Of a stretch of 64,000 nucleotides of DNA, positions 56,001 through 64,000 are shown piece after piece. A model generated the notes under the pieces. That model was not told where the DNA came from, searched no databases, and saw only the letters and a list, made by a program, of their open reading frames with translations. Made by a program: the position numbers and the translations under genes. The stretch comes from an uncultured Bacteroidia bacterium (lineage in GTDB: Bacteria > Bacteroidota > Bacteroidia > Bacteroidales > Prolixibacteraceae). Within the stretch, counting starts at the first letter, position 1; every line of letters begins with the position of its first letter. Where the stretch lies: NCBI GenBank assembly GCA_903897145.1, contig CAIUAN010000038.1, positions 186,001-250,000 on the forward strand, read 5' to 3'.

Positions 56001-56275
56001 GAATTGAAACTGAACAGGTTTGCTGGCCGGATGAAGACAATGCGGATATCAACACCTTAGATCTGATAAAAAACAGAAAAGTCGAAATGGTGATTAATAT
56101 CCCAAAAGACCACACGACACGGGAGATTTCAAATGGATACAATATCCGAAGAAATGCAATTGATTTTAACATCCCACTGATCACCAATGCACGAGTTGCG
56201 AGTGCTTTTATCTATGCAATCTGCAAGCTAGATCTTGAAAACATAGCCATTAAAGCATGGAATGAATACAAGTAG
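53045..56275 (+). CDS. carB: Carbamoyl-phosphate synthase, large subunit
   Basis: A 1076-residue CarB with two ATP-grasp halves. The first (about 1-550) begins VIVLGSGALKIGEAGEFDYSG; the second (about 555-935) begins VIVLGSGAYRIGSSVEFDW. The oligomerisation domain lies between them, and a C-terminal MGS-like allosteric domain (about 945-1076; ILISSGPTKGKVELLDSA, TGGTHNFF) completes it. Length and order are normal. Confidence 0.98.
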   Translation: MINSAIKKVIVLGSGALKIGEAGEFDYSGSQALKALKEEGVYTVLINPNIATIQTSEEIADKIYFLPVTATWVEKVIEKEKPDGILLAFGGQTALNCGVDLFRQGILEKHNIQVVGTPVQSIINTEDRQIFADILREIDVLTPKSVACDTIEKAREAAKKLGFPLIIRAAYTLGGLGSGFCSNEEELNKLAENAFSYSPQILVEESIKGWKEVEYEVVRDKYDNCITVCNMENFDPLGIHTGESIVVAPSQTLSNDEYHKLRTLSIKIIRKIGVVGECNVQFALDPNSEDYRVIEVNARLSRSSALASKATGYPLAFVAAKLGLGYGLHELKNSVTKVTTACFEPALDYVVVKIPRWDLNKFEGVSKTLGSSMKSVGEIMAIGRSFEEAIQKGIRMVGGGMHGFEGNRSEMEITDIEGELKNPTDRRIFAIAEAFQNGYSVDKIWEITRIDKWFLQKLSNIHDLKNRLIEFNTLAELPVDLLLLAKKQGYSDFQIARLVMKNPDSQIHSDLLKVRAHRKSLGITPVIKQIDTLAGEYPALTNYLYVTYNGTEHDVEFQHDQKSVIVLGSGAYRIGSSVEFDWCSVNAVNTIRKEGFRSIMINYNPETVSTDYDTCDRLYFDELTLERVLDICDLEQPLGTVLSMGGQIPNNLAMRLHKQGIPILGTTAEKIDNAEDRNKFSAMLDRLDVDQPRWSQLTTIEDINRFVDEVGFPVLIRPSYVLSGAAMNVVSNKDQLHHFLTLAAHVSKEHPVVVSEFIENAKEIEVDAVAKNGEIVAYAISEHVEFAGVHSGDATIVFPPQKLYIETIRRIKKISRKIALALEITGPFNIQYLAKDNDIKVIECNLRASRSFPFVSKVLRTNLIEIATKAMLDVPFEKPDKSLFELDYVGVKAPQFSFHRLLNADPVTGVDMASTGEVACIGENFYEALLKSMLSVGYRIPKKTILISSGPTKGKVELLDSARMLKERDFTIYATGGTHNFFKENGIETEQVCWPDEDNADINTLDLIKNRKVEMVINIPKDHTTREISNGYNIRRNAIDFNIPLITNARVASAFIYAICKLDLENIAIKAWNEYK

Positions 56276-56336
56276 TATTTATTCCATGCGAAGATAGATG
56301 TGGCGCAGGTCTGATATTTTGATTAAACATTCCTAA

Positions 56337-57779
56337 ATGAAGATACTTCTCACCGGAGCTACCGGTTACATCGCCCAGCGTCTTCTGCCTGTCCTGCTTG
56401 AAAATGGTCATCAAGTGGTATGCTGCGTTCGCGACATTTCCAGATTTAACCATGAACGGTATACGAATGCCAATCTGAGTATTATAGAAGTTAACTTTCT
56501 TGATCAAAAAACGCTAAGTCGAATTCCTAAAGACATTGATGCAGCCTATTATTTGATTCATTCAATGTCGACCAGCGTAGGCGATTTTGCTGAATTAGAG
56601 GATGTCTCGGCTCGTAATTTCAGATCGCAGATCGAGCAGACCAATGCAGAACAAGTGATCTACTTGAGTGGAATTACGAACAACAGCCAGCTCTCAAAAC
56701 ATCTAACTTCCAGAAAAAATGTTGAAGAAATTTTACAATCTTCAAAATATGCTTTAACAACTCTTAAAGCTGGCATTATCATTGGTTCTGGAAGTGCTTC
56801 TTTTGAAATCATTCGCGATCTGGTAGAGAAACTTCCTTTAATCATTGGTCCAAGGTGGCTTAATACTCGCTCGCAACCCATTGCGATACGAAATGTTCTT
56901 CAATACATGTTAGGGGTTCTTCATAACGAGCCCACTTACAACAAGAGTTATGATATCGGCGGAGTAAAAATATTGACTTACAAAGAGTTGCTTCTGCGAT
57001 TTGCAAAAGTCCGTGGTTTGAAGCGAATCATCTGGGTACTCCCGGTGATGACTCCTCGCCTTTCATCTTATTGGCTTTATTTTGTCACATCAACAACCTA
57101 TTCGCTAGCTAGCAATTTAGTGAAGAGTATGAAAGTTGAAGTAATCTGCGAAAAAAATAACTTAAACGACCTTATTGGTGGGATTCAACTTATTGGCTAC
57201 AGCAAAGCGATTCAATTAGCCTTTGGTAAGATCGAGCAAAACCAAGTTGTATCAAGTTGGAAAGATGCACTTACAAGTTCTGTACTTTTAAATGGGATCA
57301 GCCAGCATATTCAAGTGCCAAAATTTGGTTGTTTCACCGACCGACGAAAATATAAAATAAAAACCTCCCCTGAGCAGGTGATGCAAAATATCTGGTCTAT
57401 TGGTGGCACCAGAGGTTGGTATCATGCCAATTGGCTTTGGGAGATCAGAGGTGCCATGGACCGACTAACGGGTGGTGTTGGGCTGCGTCGTGGAAGAAAA
57501 AACCCGTCCGAGATTTCAGCGGGTGAATCACTCGACTTTTGGCGTGTCTTATTAGCCAACAAAGCAGAACAGCGGCTTTTACTCTATGCTGAAATGAAAC
57601 TTCCTGGAGAAGCCTGGCTTGAATTTAAAATTGTCAACAATGATGAAGTTATTCAAACGGCCATATTCAGACCTCTTGGAATCTGGGGACGGATTTATTG
57701 GTTTTCAGTCCTTCCATTTCATGGGTATATTTTCAAAGGGATGATTAAAGCTATTTCAACAAAGACCTATAACCATTAA
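56337..57779 (+). CDS. NAD(P)-binding SDR protein with DUF2867 domain
   Basis: A 480-residue protein. The N-terminal Rossmann fold (about 1-230) shows ILLTGATGYIAQRLLPVLLENGHQVVCCVRD and a YLIHSMS segment of extended/atypical SDRs. The C-terminal part (about 330-475; WSIGGTRGWYHANWLWEIRG, LRRGRKNPSEI, LDFWRVL) matches DUF2867. Two hydrophobic stretches are possible near 240-260 and the C-terminus. Substrate and role are unknown. TspO follows after 14 bases, suggesting a shared membrane or tetrapyrrole/light-related context, which is only a guess. Confidence 0.85.
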   Translation: MKILLTGATGYIAQRLLPVLLENGHQVVCCVRDISRFNHERYTNANLSIIEVNFLDQKTLSRIPKDIDAAYYLIHSMSTSVGDFAELEDVSARNFRSQIEQTNAEQVIYLSGITNNSQLSKHLTSRKNVEEILQSSKYALTTLKAGIIIGSGSASFEIIRDLVEKLPLIIGPRWLNTRSQPIAIRNVLQYMLGVLHNEPTYNKSYDIGGVKILTYKELLLRFAKVRGLKRIIWVLPVMTPRLSSYWLYFVTSTTYSLASNLVKSMKVEVICEKNNLNDLIGGIQLIGYSKAIQLAFGKIEQNQVVSSWKDALTSSVLLNGISQHIQVPKFGCFTDRRKYKIKTSPEQVMQNIWSIGGTRGWYHANWLWEIRGAMDRLTGGVGLRRGRKNPSEISAGESLDFWRVLLANKAEQRLLLYAEMKLPGEAWLEFKIVNNDEVIQTAIFRPLGIWGRIYWFSVLPFHGYIFKGMIKAISTKTYNH

Positions 57780-57793
57780 CACCATTTTGGAAG

Positions 57794-58273
57794 ATGAGAA
57801 GTGGATTTATTATTGGCTTAAGATTATTTGGGTGCTTGCTCGTGCCACTGGCCGTTGGGGGAATCTCAGGCTATGCCACAGCTTCAAGCATTCATGGTTG
57901 GTACGAACATCTCATAAAACCATCGTTCAATCCACCCAATAATCTTTTCGGACCTGTCTGGACTCTTCTCTACACTTTAATGGGCGTCTCCTTATTTATA
58001 ATCCTGAACTCCCCAAAAAGCGATGCTAGGACACAAGCGGTAAAAATATTTGCGATTCAGCTCATCTTGAATTTCTTTTGGAGTTTTTTATTCTTTAAAT
58101 TCAACCTTCTTGGCATAGCACTTATTGAGATCATCTTGATGTTATTGAGTATTGGCACTATGATTAAATATTTCAGTAGAGTCAACAAACTTGCAGCGTA
58201 CCTCCAAATTCCATATCTCCTTTGGGTAAGCTTTGCTACGATGCTCAATGGTGCCATTTGGATGCTTAATTAA
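57794..58273 (+). CDS. tspO: TspO/MBR family membrane protein
   Basis: A 159-residue protein with five membrane helices and the Trp/Pro-rich family pattern: GGISGYATASSIHGWYEHL, IKPSFNPPNNLFGPVWTLLYTLMGVSLFII, QLILNFFWSFLFF and LLWVSFATMLNGAIWMLN. TspO proteins bind porphyrins and sterol-like ligands and influence tetrapyrrole handling or stress responses. The gene lies directly after the DUF2867 gene on the same strand. Confidence 0.93.
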   Translation: MRSGFIIGLRLFGCLLVPLAVGGISGYATASSIHGWYEHLIKPSFNPPNNLFGPVWTLLYTLMGVSLFIILNSPKSDARTQAVKIFAIQLILNFFWSFLFFKFNLLGIALIEIILMLLSIGTMIKYFSRVNKLAAYLQIPYLLWVSFATMLNGAIWMLN

Positions 58274-58324
58274 GCAAAATACACAGGCTATTTTCAGGCC
58301 AAAAACGAATAACGCTAATAAATC

Positions 58325-59311
58325 ATGTTTCTCGAACAGGCTCAAGATGGAAAAAATGATGTCGGACGTTGGCTCGCCTTGTTAGTTATTATATCAGTTG
58401 CCATTACCATAATCGGTACAATACCTGTTCAGATACTGGTCTACTTGCAAACAGCAGCTTCTCCCGATTTAATTCCAAATCTTGAAAACCCACTCGACCT
58501 TTCAGTTTTTGACATCTCTGCTCCTATCCAACTATTATTTCTAATCATACCCTATTTGATGGGTATTTTATCTTTAGCACTTTTGATAAAACCCATTCAC
58601 GAAAGACGGGCGATCACCCTTATTTCTGGTAGCATCCCTTTTCGTTGGTCTCACTTCTTTTGGGGTGGGAAAATCTGGCTTCTGCTTGTTTTTATTTACA
58701 CATTAATCATTAGCTCAATTGATAAGCATTCGATTAATATCGATATTGATTCCATTTCGCTCTTAAAAATTTGTCTTGTTATGATACTCTTAGTCCCAAT
58801 CAAGACTGGATTAGAAGAGATTTTATTTCGCGGATATCTAATGCAAGGTATTCACCAATTTATTCGTTATAAATGGTTAAATTTGGTAATCACTGCATTA
58901 ATTTTTGCAGGAGCTCAGGTTTATTTGTCAGAAAACAAGGATAATGAAGCAATCTTAGTCTTTATTCAATATTTGCTATTTGGCATCCTACTTTCACTTT
59001 GTGCTATTTTAGACGATGGTCTTGAAATGGCATGGGGGGTCAATAGCATAAACACAATTTTTATTGGTATTTTATCTTTAAGCGAGCGCAATTCAGATTC
59101 AATTCGGCTTAGCCAATTACATTTTAGCAATAAGAGTTATGGTATTGTGGCCTTATTAATCAACCTTGCTTTATTTATGTATAGTGCGAACAAAAAATTT
59201 AAATGGATTGGTTGGAGTACCTTGTTCGCAAGAAGTGAGCGAGTAGTTAAAGTGTCTGAACTAGATTCAGATTATCTGTATGATGAGTATTCAGAGGAAG
59301 ATCAAGCATAA
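58325..59311 (+). CDS. CPBP-family membrane protein with degenerate protease motifs
   Basis: A 328-residue multi-pass protein of the CPBP (CAAX protease and bacteriocin-processing) fold. Motif 1 is kept (EEILFR, residues 164-169). Motif 2, normally FxxxH, reads FAGAQ (194-198). Motif 3, normally HxxxN, reads NSINT (240-244). Both predicted metal-ligand His are therefore absent, so it is probably not an active peptidase. N-terminal helices (about 15-40, 67-90) and a short cytoplasmic tail with acidic residues flank the core. It lies 20 bases before an ABC ATPase, so an accessory role in the exporter is possible. Confidence 0.8.
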   Translation: MFLEQAQDGKNDVGRWLALLVIISVAITIIGTIPVQILVYLQTAASPDLIPNLENPLDLSVFDISAPIQLLFLIIPYLMGILSLALLIKPIHERRAITLISGSIPFRWSHFFWGGKIWLLLVFIYTLIISSIDKHSINIDIDSISLLKICLVMILLVPIKTGLEEILFRGYLMQGIHQFIRYKWLNLVITALIFAGAQVYLSENKDNEAILVFIQYLLFGILLSLCAILDDGLEMAWGVNSINTIFIGILSLSERNSDSIRLSQLHFSNKSYGIVALLINLALFMYSANKKFKWIGWSTLFARSERVVKVSELDSDYLYDEYSEEDQA

Positions 59312-59331
59312 ATTTTAAACCCTTAAACGTT

Positions 59332-60249
59332 ATGGTATTATTTTCAGCTATTGATGTTTCCAAGACCTATGCTAGCCAGCAGGCCTTAACAAATGTCTCC
59401 ATCTCTGTTGAACAAGGAACTATTTTTGGCTTATTGGGGCCTAACGGAGCAGGCAAGACAACACTCATTCGAATCATCAATCAGATCACTGCACCCGATA
59501 GTGGCTCTGTTTATTTCGAAGGTCGACCATTAAAGTCAACTGATATCAGTCAGATTGGGTACTTACCTGAAGAGAGAGGACTTTATAAGAAGATGAAAGT
59601 TGGTGAACAGGCTCTTTATCTAGGGCAATTAAAAGGTCTTTCGCGCCACGATGCCATGAAAGAGTTAAAGATGTGGTTTGAAAAATTCGAGATTACACCT
59701 TGGTGGGATAAGAAAGTGATGGAGCTCTCGAAAGGGATGCAACAAAAGGTTCAATTTATATGCACAGTCTTACACAAACCACAATTACTGATCTTTGATG
59801 AGCCCTTCAGCGGCTTCGATCCAATCAATGCAGATCTTATAACTCAAGAGATTCTGCGACTAAAAAACGAAGGAGCAACGATTATTTTCTCAACTCACAA
59901 TATGGAATCAGTAGAGCAACTTTGCGACCATATTGCGTTAATAGACAAATCTAAAAAAATTCTTGACGGACCTACAACGCAAATCCGAGAAAACTTCAAA
60001 ACCAATACCTTCGACATCACCTACCGAGGTTCTCTTAACGTTGACGAAGCTTATTTTGCTGCGAAATACAAAATCCTAAGCCACGAGCAAAATGGCCACG
60101 GAAATAAATTACATGTTCAAAATCTCCACGATGGCACTTCGCAGGATCTTATAAAAGATTTGGTAAATCAGGTAGAAATCATCTCATTTAATGAGGTCAT
60201 TCCAAGTATGAACGAAGTATTTATTAAGGTAGTCAAACAAAACATATAA
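59332..60249 (+). CDS. ABC transporter ATP-binding protein (NatA-like)
   Basis: A 305-residue ATPase. Walker A is GPNGAGKTT (about 36-44), the signature is LSKGMQQKVQ, Walker B is LLIFDEPFSGFDP and the switch His is in STHNMESVEQ. The C-terminal about 80 residues form the extra domain of DrrA/NatA-type exporters. It pairs with the ABC-2 permease 12 bases downstream. The substrate is unknown; Na+ export by analogy with NatAB is only one option. Confidence 0.95.
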   Translation: MVLFSAIDVSKTYASQQALTNVSISVEQGTIFGLLGPNGAGKTTLIRIINQITAPDSGSVYFEGRPLKSTDISQIGYLPEERGLYKKMKVGEQALYLGQLKGLSRHDAMKELKMWFEKFEITPWWDKKVMELSKGMQQKVQFICTVLHKPQLLIFDEPFSGFDPINADLITQEILRLKNEGATIIFSTHNMESVEQLCDHIALIDKSKKILDGPTTQIRENFKTNTFDITYRGSLNVDEAYFAAKYKILSHEQNGHGNKLHVQNLHDGTSQDLIKDLVNQVEIISFNEVIPSMNEVFIKVVKQNI

Positions 60250-60261
60250 AATAACAAAGAG

Positions 60262-61602
60262 ATGAATAAGATACTATTGATTCTCAAAAGGGAATATACA
60301 ACGAGGGTACAAAAGAAATCATTTATCATTCTAACCCTATTAATGCCTATTATCTTGTCGGCGATCCTATTTCTTCCGGCCTATTTTATGTCGATGAATG
60401 ATGAACAGCAGCACACCATTGCGGTTTACGATGGATCTTCAATCTTTTTGGGTCGACTTGAAAGCACCAATCTTGCTGCCTATAAGTTTATCCCCAAAGA
60501 TGAATATTTAGCACTTAAGAAAGATATTAAGCAATCCTCCTATTATGCTTTATTGATTATTGAACCGAATTTCTTAACAACAAACGCTGTTCAAATAGCT
60601 TCAGGAAACAACATCCCTTACGATCTTAAATCTCAGATTCAGGACAAAATTAAAAGCATCGTTGAAAAGGACAAAATGGCTGAGGTTGTCCGACAAACGG
60701 CAATTCCCGATCTTGAAAAGAAAATTGAATTGACTAAAACACATATTAGACTTGACACAATTAAAGTTGGTTCTAATGGTGATTCTCAGAAAAGTTCGAC
60801 CGAAATAGGGATGGTCCTGGGATACATTTTTGGCTTTATGATCTACATATTTATATTCCTCTATGGCACGATGGTTATGCAAGGGGTTATGGAGGAGAAG
60901 CAAAGTCGAATCGTTGAAGTTATTATCTCCAGCGTTAAGCCTTTTCAATTGATGATGGGCAAAATCATTGGTATTGCTTTAGTTGGATTGACTCAATTTG
61001 CCTTATGGGTTATTTTGAGTATGGCTATTTTCGGATTTTCGAAAAATTTCTATCCCGATCATTCGAAGAAACAGCAGATACAAAACATAATGGAACAGAA
61101 GCAAGATATCATACAACAAGACTCTTCCGAGGCTCAACTTGATAAAATGCAAGAAATAATTGGGATGACTGACACCGTAAATTTCCCGCTAATTATTGGG
61201 TGTTTTATCTTCTTTTTTATCGGTGGATACCTCTTATATAGTTCAATGTTTGCAGCCGTTGGATCTGCCATTGATGCGCAGGAGGATGCACAACAGTTTA
61301 TGCTCCCGATTTCTTTACCAATAATACTATCAATTATGGTCATGATGAGTGCCCTTAAAAATCCAGAAGGATCGATGGCATTTTGGTTTAGCATGATTCC
61401 ATTCACCTCTCCCATTGTTATGATGTCGCGAATACCTTTTGGAGTGCCAGCTTGGCAATTACTCTTGTCGATGGCATTACTGGTGATCACATTTGTTGGC
61501 ATGGTCTGGGTAACTGCCCGTATCTATCGCACAGGAATACTCATGTATGGAAAGAAACCATCCTGGAGAGAGATTGGAAAATGGCTCACTTATAAATCGT
61601 AG
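60262..61602 (+). CDS. ABC-2 type permease (NatB-like)
   Basis: A 446-residue permease. A first membrane helix (ILTLLMPIILSAILFLPAYF, about 24-43) is followed by a large periplasmic domain (about 45-180), then five to six helices including FGFMIYIFIFLYGTMVMQGVMEEKQSRIVEVIIS, a motif typical of ABC-2 exporters of the NatB/YhaP group. A second polar insertion lies at about 265-300. It forms the membrane part of the exporter with the preceding ATPase. Confidence 0.93.
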   Translation: MNKILLILKREYTTRVQKKSFIILTLLMPIILSAILFLPAYFMSMNDEQQHTIAVYDGSSIFLGRLESTNLAAYKFIPKDEYLALKKDIKQSSYYALLIIEPNFLTTNAVQIASGNNIPYDLKSQIQDKIKSIVEKDKMAEVVRQTAIPDLEKKIELTKTHIRLDTIKVGSNGDSQKSSTEIGMVLGYIFGFMIYIFIFLYGTMVMQGVMEEKQSRIVEVIISSVKPFQLMMGKIIGIALVGLTQFALWVILSMAIFGFSKNFYPDHSKKQQIQNIMEQKQDIIQQDSSEAQLDKMQEIIGMTDTVNFPLIIGCFIFFFIGGYLLYSSMFAAVGSAIDAQEDAQQFMLPISLPIILSIMVMMSALKNPEGSMAFWFSMIPFTSPIVMMSRIPFGVPAWQLLLSMALLVITFVGMVWVTARIYRTGILMYGKKPSWREIGKWLTYKS

Positions 61603-61680
61603 ATTTAGCATTGGAAAAATTTCTTAAACATAAGTTATGTAGCTTTACATGCTTAAATTTCATAATCTAGAAAGTCTACT

Positions 61681-62961
61681 GTGGTTATAGTATTAGTTGG
61701 AGTATTTATTCTTGGGTATCTTTTGATAACCATGGAACATACCGTAAAGGTCAATAAGTCGGCAATAGCCTTGCTAACCGGAGGCCTTGGCTGGACCATC
61801 TACAACCTATTTTCGCCCGACCAAATGACAATTAATCATCAGCTGTCGGAGCATCTTGGATCCATCGCTGAAATTCTATTGTTCCTTTTAGGAGCCATGA
61901 CCATCGTCGAACTCATTGATGCGCACAATGGATTTGAAATTATAACCTCAAGGATTCAACAGACAAATAAGCGGAAACTTAGTTGGACTATCGGATTGAT
62001 CACATTTTTTCTTTCTGCGGTATTAGACAATTTAACCACTACGATCGTCGTAATTTCGATGCTAAAAAAATTGATCTCAGACAAAAATGATCGACTTGTA
62101 TTTGCTTCAATTGTCGTGATAGCTGCCAATGCTGGCGGAGCTTGGACTCCCATGGGAGATGTGACCACAACGATGCTTTGGATCGGTGGTCAGGTAACGA
62201 CCTTGCCGATAATCCTTAAGCTTTTTCTTCCCAGTATTGTTTGTCTGATAGTACCATTACTAGGACTATCGTTTCAGCTAAATGGAAAAATAGAGAAGCC
62301 TCACAAAGTCGAATTAACAGACGAATACCAGGTCACTTCAAGACAACAGTCTGTCGTATTTTTAACTGGCATTACTGCCTTGATAATGGTGCCTCTATTT
62401 AAATATGTAACACACTTACCACCATACATGGGCATCCTAATTGGATTAGGCATACTTTGGATTATCACAGAACTTATGCATTCTAAAAAAGAGAACAAAG
62501 TTCGGCATTCTTATTCTGTGGCTCAGGCCTTACGCAAGATCGATACCGCAACCCTTTTATTCTTTTTTGGAATCCTAATGAGTGTTGCATTTTTACAGTC
62601 CGCAGGCATTTTAGATCACTTATCAGCATGGATCAATGAGAAGACTACAAATCTTACTGCACAGGTTTTATCCTTAGGTTTTTTATCTTCCATCATAGAC
62701 AATGTACCTTTAGTTTCAGCAACGCAAGCGATGTTTAGTCTAGAACTATTTCCAACTGATTCGTATTTCTGGGAATTTTTAGCCTATAGTGCTGGAACAG
62801 GTGGCAGCATCTTAATTTTTGGATCAGCGGCTGGGGTAGCAGCGATGGGAATGGAAAAAATAAGTTTCGGGTGGTACTTGAAAAAAATAACAGTATTTGC
62901 TTTACTCGGATTCCTCTCAGGAGCATATGTTTACATCATTCAAAATCATTTCCTAAGTTAG
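61681..62961 (+). CDS. nhaD: Na+/H+ antiporter NhaD-like
   Basis: A 426-residue ion transporter of the NhaD branch of the IT superfamily, starting with GTG at 61681. About 12 helices. Characteristic segments are LLFLLGAMTIVELIDAHNGFEII, FLSAVLDNLTTTIVVISML, VVIAANAGGAWTPMGDVTTTMLWI and SSIIDNVPLVSATQAM with intramembrane Asp/Asn/Thr, and SAGTGGSILIFGSAAGVAAMG. It exchanges Na+ (or Li+) for protons, common in marine or salt-exposed Bacteroidota. It precedes the Ppx gene by 19 bases. The GTG start is the first plausible one; no ATG lies before the first helix. Confidence 0.9.
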   Translation: MVIVLVGVFILGYLLITMEHTVKVNKSAIALLTGGLGWTIYNLFSPDQMTINHQLSEHLGSIAEILLFLLGAMTIVELIDAHNGFEIITSRIQQTNKRKLSWTIGLITFFLSAVLDNLTTTIVVISMLKKLISDKNDRLVFASIVVIAANAGGAWTPMGDVTTTMLWIGGQVTTLPIILKLFLPSIVCLIVPLLGLSFQLNGKIEKPHKVELTDEYQVTSRQQSVVFLTGITALIMVPLFKYVTHLPPYMGILIGLGILWIITELMHSKKENKVRHSYSVAQALRKIDTATLLFFFGILMSVAFLQSAGILDHLSAWINEKTTNLTAQVLSLGFLSSIIDNVPLVSATQAMFSLELFPTDSYFWEFLAYSAGTGGSILIFGSAAGVAAMGMEKISFGWYLKKITVFALLGFLSGAYVYIIQNHFLS

Positions 62962-62980
62962 ACATGCAAATCCGATTAGT

Positions 62981-63904
62981 ATGAGTAGATATGCCGTAAT
63001 CGATTTAGGAACCAACACTTGTAATTTACTTGTTGCGAACTCTTCTAGTTCGGCTTCATTTGAAGTATTGTACGACTGTAAACTTCCTGTTAAATTAGGA
63101 AGAGGGGGAATTCATAAAGAGGTTTTGCTATCAGATGCGATAGAAAGAGGATTGGAAGCGCTCCGCAAACATGCCAGTACAATTGACCAATTTAAAGTTG
63201 ACAAGGTTAAAATCATTGGTACCTCAGCCTTACGCGGAGCCACCAATAGCAATGATTTTTGCAATTTGGTTCAAAAAGAGCTAGGTTGGAGTATTGAGGT
63301 TATCTCAGGGGAATTGGAAGCAGAACTAATCTTTCGGGGCGTTGATCTATCGTTACCTGCCAATTTAGGCCCTTGTCTAATCATAGATATTGGAGGCGGC
63401 AGCATTGAATTTATAGTTGCACAAAATCATACTATTCATTGGAAGAAAAGCTTTAACACAGGGATTGCCCGAGTCATTGAAGCAATTGAAATCTCTGATC
63501 CAATCACCCTCGCTCAGATCGAGAAAATTGAAAAATGGTTTACCCCTTCACTCCTAGAAATAAATGAAGTCTGTCAGCGTTTTCAATTAAATACGGCTGT
63601 AGGTTGCTCTGGGGCATTCGATACATTTATGGATATATATGAGCAGGAGGTGCCAGACCAAAAAATGCGTAAAGCTTCAGAATTACCAATTTTTGAGTTA
63701 AAAAAGATTCATCAAAAACTAATAGAATTAAGTAGTGAGAAGCGAGGCTCATTAATTGGTATGGAACCTTTACGTGTTGAGATGATTGTAATTGCCTCTG
63801 TTTTCACTAATTTTATGGTCAATAAATTGAATATCGAACACCTAATTCATACACCGTATTCCCTGAAAGAAGGGGTAATGGATCAACTAATCTCAGAGGA
63901 ATAA
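62981..63904 (+). CDS. Ppx/GppA-family phosphatase
   Basis: A 307-residue actin-like ATPase-fold enzyme with YAVIDLGTNTCNLLVA (phosphate 1 loop) and LIIDIGGGSIEFIVA (phosphate 2 loop), plus GTSALRGATNS. Only the core Ppx/GppA domain is present, without the C-terminal HD domain of long Ppx proteins. It acts on polyphosphate and/or pppGpp; the sequence does not decide which. A response-regulator gene starts nine bases after its stop. Confidence 0.92.
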   Translation: MSRYAVIDLGTNTCNLLVANSSSSASFEVLYDCKLPVKLGRGGIHKEVLLSDAIERGLEALRKHASTIDQFKVDKVKIIGTSALRGATNSNDFCNLVQKELGWSIEVISGELEAELIFRGVDLSLPANLGPCLIIDIGGGSIEFIVAQNHTIHWKKSFNTGIARVIEAIEISDPITLAQIEKIEKWFTPSLLEINEVCQRFQLNTAVGCSGAFDTFMDIYEQEVPDQKMRKASELPIFELKKIHQKLIELSSEKRGSLIGMEPLRVEMIVIASVFTNFMVNKLNIEHLIHTPYSLKEGVMDQLISEE

Positions 63905-63913
63905 TTATTTCGT

Positions 63914-64000
63914 ATGGTAAAAATATTAGTCATAGATGATGAACGAAGCATTCGAAACACCCTAAAAGATATTTTAGATTTTGAAGGATATGGTGTAGAA
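63914..64000 (+). CDS. Response regulator, 5' end only
   Basis: ATG at 63914 opens a frame to the window edge. The visible 29 residues (MVKILVIDDERSIRNTLKDI onward) form the first strand and helix of a receiver domain with the acidic pair DD. The pattern ILVIDDERSIRNTLKDIL resembles sigma-54-dependent NtrC-type regulators of Bacteroidota, but the output domain is outside the window. Confidence 0.85.
   Translation, partial: MVKILVIDDERSIRNTLKDILDFEGYGVE

Noticed and set aside
1-64000. CRISPR arrays, tRNA/rRNA genes, insertion sequences or prophage.
   Set aside because: No regularly spaced direct repeats, cloverleaf-like sequences, transposase-like or phage-like frames were seen; nearly all DNA is accounted for by housekeeping genes.

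Overview
This 64 kb window reads as an ordinary chromosomal segment of a member of the Bacteroidota. The evidence is the low G+C composition by eye, several promoters of the form TTG-N20-TAnnTTTG, weak ribosome binding sites, an ArgR-controlled arginine cluster built on an N-acyl(succinyl/acetyl)-ornithine transcarbamylase in place of ornithine transcarbamylase, a thrA-apgM-thrC operon without a classical thrB, a NagB-LmbE fusion and SPOR/TPR and DUF1460 proteins typical of the phylum. The family cannot be fixed from this window. No rRNA, tRNA, CRISPR array, insertion sequence or prophage was seen.

Layout. 1-4.4 kb (minus): threonine operon thrA, an ApgM-type proposed homoserine kinase, and thrC cut by the left edge. 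4.5-6.3 kb (minus): bcp-recA with a clear promoter and terminator. 6.3-8 kb (plus): TPR/SPOR protein and clpS. 8-10.7 kb (minus): lipid/isoprenylcysteine-type methyltransferase, a VF530 protein, a DEAD-box helicase and a 35-residue basic protein. 10.7-15.7 kb (plus): SMP-30-like lactonase, the NagB-LmbE fusion and a GHL10 glycosidase. 15.7-20.4 kb (minus): a large unknown membrane protein, then the nitrogen set porin/PII/Amt. 20.9-30.2 kb (plus): purple acid phosphatase-like protein, argH, gltB and gltD. 30.2-31.8 kb (minus): nitroreductase and DUF1460 protein.

31.8-40.8 kb (minus) is a complete histidine operon (hisG-D-C-B, purU, a TlpA-like thioredoxin, hisH-A-F-IE). It is preceded by a His-codon-rich leader peptide and mutually exclusive hairpins, i.e. 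a ribosome-mediated attenuator. 40.8-51.6 kb (minus) is an arginine/proline supra-operon (argR, GNAT, argG, argC, argD, proC, proB, proA, argF', argB, argE). It is divergent from carAB (plus, 52-56.3 kb) across a 324-bp region with ARG-box-like repeats, two well-formed promoters and a premature terminator with an overlapping leader ORF in front of carA. The right end (plus) holds a DUF2867 oxidoreductase, TspO, a degenerate CPBP protein, a NatAB-like ABC exporter, NhaD, Ppx/GppA and the start of a response regulator.

Together the genes form a nitrogen/amino-acid biosynthesis neighbourhood: ammonium uptake and PII, GOGAT, then glutamate-derived arginine and proline, carbamoyl phosphate, histidine and threonine. 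The most notable items are the two leader-type regulatory regions (his and car), the unassigned GNAT in the arg operon with a four-Cys tail, the Ala at the substrate-discriminating position of the transcarbamylase, and the protease-like CPBP protein that has lost its predicted metal ligands.
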